From contig NZ_VYQE01000002.1 of assembly GCF_008710275.1 (NCBI RefSeq), forward strand, positions 233,426 to 297,425: DNA of 64,000 bases, read 5' to 3'. Position 1 is the first letter of the stretch. Each line of letters starts with the position of its first letter. Made by a program: the position numbers and the translations under genes. The notes below the pieces were generated by a model. The model searched no databases. It saw only the letters and a program-made list of their open reading frames with translations, and had not been told where the DNA came from. This document shows, one piece after another, positions 63,345 through 64,000 of this stretch. The stretch comes from Histidinibacterium aquaticum. GTDB taxonomy: Bacteria; Pseudomonadota; Alphaproteobacteria; Rhodobacterales; Rhodobacteraceae.

Positions 63345-63890
63345 TCACGACTGGCCGCTGGTCGCGGGCTTCTTCGCCGGTTGCTGGGAGCCGCCGCCCT
63401 GCTGGCCGCTGCCGCCGCCGCTCGGCGGGCGCTGCTGGCCGCCGGTGCTGAGCGGATCGTCCTGGCGCTGAACGGAGCCCTCGAAGTGGGCGCCGCTCTC
63501 TATGGCGATGGTCTTGTGGATGATGTCGCCCTCGACCCGGGCGGTCGAGGTCAGGCGGACCTTGAGGCCGCGCACCCGACCGATGATCCGGCCGTTGATG
63601 ACCACGTCGTCGGCGATGCACTCGCCCTTGACGGTCGCGCCCTCGCCGATGGTCAGCAGGTGCGCGCGGATATCACCGTCGACCTGGCCCTCGATCTGGA
63701 TGTCGCCGGAGGTCTTGAGGTTGCCGGTGACGTGAAGGTCGGCCGAGAGGATCGACGCCGGCGGCTTCGCCTTGGGGGCGGAGGGCTTGTACTCCGGCGC
63801 GCTCTGGGTGGCGGGTTTCGAGGTCTCGACGGAGGAGTGGCTCTCGCCGCTCTTCTGAGACGGCTCGTTGATCTTGCTCTTAGAAAACAT
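63345..63890 (-). CDS. Bactofilin (polymer-forming cytoskeletal protein)
   Basis: 181 residues. A flexible Ser/Pro/Lys-rich N-terminus, the bactofilin beta-helix from about 45 to 145 ([20 protein letters not shown], then repeating [12 protein letters not shown] turns), and a Gly/Gln/Pro-rich tail. Forms nucleotide-free filaments that scaffold peptidoglycan enzymes. The start overlaps the end of the M23 peptidase gene by 11 nt, the classic bactofilin-M23 pairing that links the filament to a cell-wall hydrolase. Confidence 0.92.
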   Translation of the reverse strand: MFSKSKINEPSQKSGESHSSVETSKPATQSAPEYKPSAPKAKPPASILSADLHVTGNLKTSGDIQIEGQVDGDIRAHLLTIGEGATVKGECIADDVVINGRIIGRVRGLKVRLTSTARVEGDIIHKTIAIESGAHFEGSVQRQDDPLSTGGQQRPPSGGGSGQQGGGSQQPAKKPATSGQS

Positions 63891-64000
63891 CTTGTCCGGC
63901 CCGTATGTAGATCATGGGATTCACGGGTCGCCCGCCGACGCGCACCTCGTAGTGCAGGTGGGGGCCGGTCGACCGTCCGGAATTGCCAATATCACCGCTG
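63880..64000 (-). CDS. M23 (LytM-type) peptidase, C-terminal fragment
   Basis: The last 40 codons of a gene that continues beyond the window. The visible part reads [20 protein letters not shown] then NPMIYI and ends at TAA 63880-63882. HLHYEV is the H-x-H zinc/catalytic motif of LytM endopeptidases. Expected to be a periplasmic peptidoglycan hydrolase guided by the adjoining bactofilin, whose start it overlaps. Confidence 0.85.
   Translation of the reverse strand, partial: SGDIGNSGRSTGPHLHYEVRVGGRPVNPMIYIRAGQDVF

Overview
The window reads as chromosomal DNA of a high-GC alphaproteobacterium, most likely a member of the Rhodobacteraceae (Rhodobacter/Roseobacter group). Pointers are the C4-type 5-aminolevulinate synthase hemA, the argS-SPOR-nagZ-scpA-scpB block, the amiC...PBP1A-prfB block, a zwf-pgl-pgi operon typical of Entner-Doudoroff users, bactofilin next to an M23 peptidase, and the dispersed GC-rich hairpin elements common in this family. 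I see no prophage, integrase, IS element, CRISPR array or plasmid machinery; nearly all of it looks like core genome with a few accessory insertions. No stretch above about 300 bases lacks a gene.

Layout. 1-5.6 kb: argS, SPOR protein, nagZ, scpA, scpB, a small basic protein (arginyl-tRNA synthesis, envelope, chromosome segregation). 5.7-11.2 kb: MmcQ-like and DUF1697 proteins, a 13-codon cysteine-rich leader ORF in front of cysS, cysS, cimA, a lipoprotein and a squalene/phytoene-synthase-like protein. 11.3-22.7 kb: MFS carrier and a cobalamin locus (cobB, cobA, cbiD, cobK) split by an RND efflux pair, followed by alkA-like glycosylase and an esterase in an overlapping run. 22.8-25 kb: DUF3140, HNH endonuclease, agmatinase family. 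25.1-29.9 kb: zwf-pgl-pgi behind a LacI-type operator, then convergent tpiA. 30-37.1 kb: 2OG-Fe(II) oxygenase, SufA-type carrier, a SatD-like/DUF3307 pair behind three tandem operator-like dyads, an MscS channel, SufT, a RimB-RimK fusion, and a DUF892 ferritin-like stress gene with a 5' frameshift. 37.2-43.3 kb: tgt, two divergent paralogous periplasmic proteins, lon behind a heat-shock-type promoter, a reductase, an HU-like protein. 43.3-44.6 kb: tRNA-Val(CAC), phosphatase, tRNA-Val(UAC), two identical tRNA-Asp. 44.6-53.5 kb: S41-like and M20 peptidases, FnrL box and hemA, RodZ-like protein, ispG, an orphan sensor kinase, DsbA-like oxidoreductase. 53.6-64 kb: aminotransferase, amiC, a truncated thioesterase abutting a methyltransferase, PBP1A, prfB, a P-loop ATPase, an MFS exporter, bactofilin, and the 3' end of an M23 peptidase.

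The most interesting signals are regulatory and small-scale: the Cys-rich leader in front of cysS; three evenly spaced GCAAG-N8-CTTGC-type dyads in front of the SatD-like/DUF3307 pair; the RimB-RimK fusion; a 4-nt frameshift at the head of the DUF892 gene under a candidate EcfG promoter; an S41-family protein with glycine at the catalytic serine position; a thioesterase remnant whose frame runs on through the antisense of its neighbour; an intrinsic terminator inside the 5' end of an MFS gene; and three families of dispersed palindromes. All statements come from reading the sequence by eye; no search or alignment was run.
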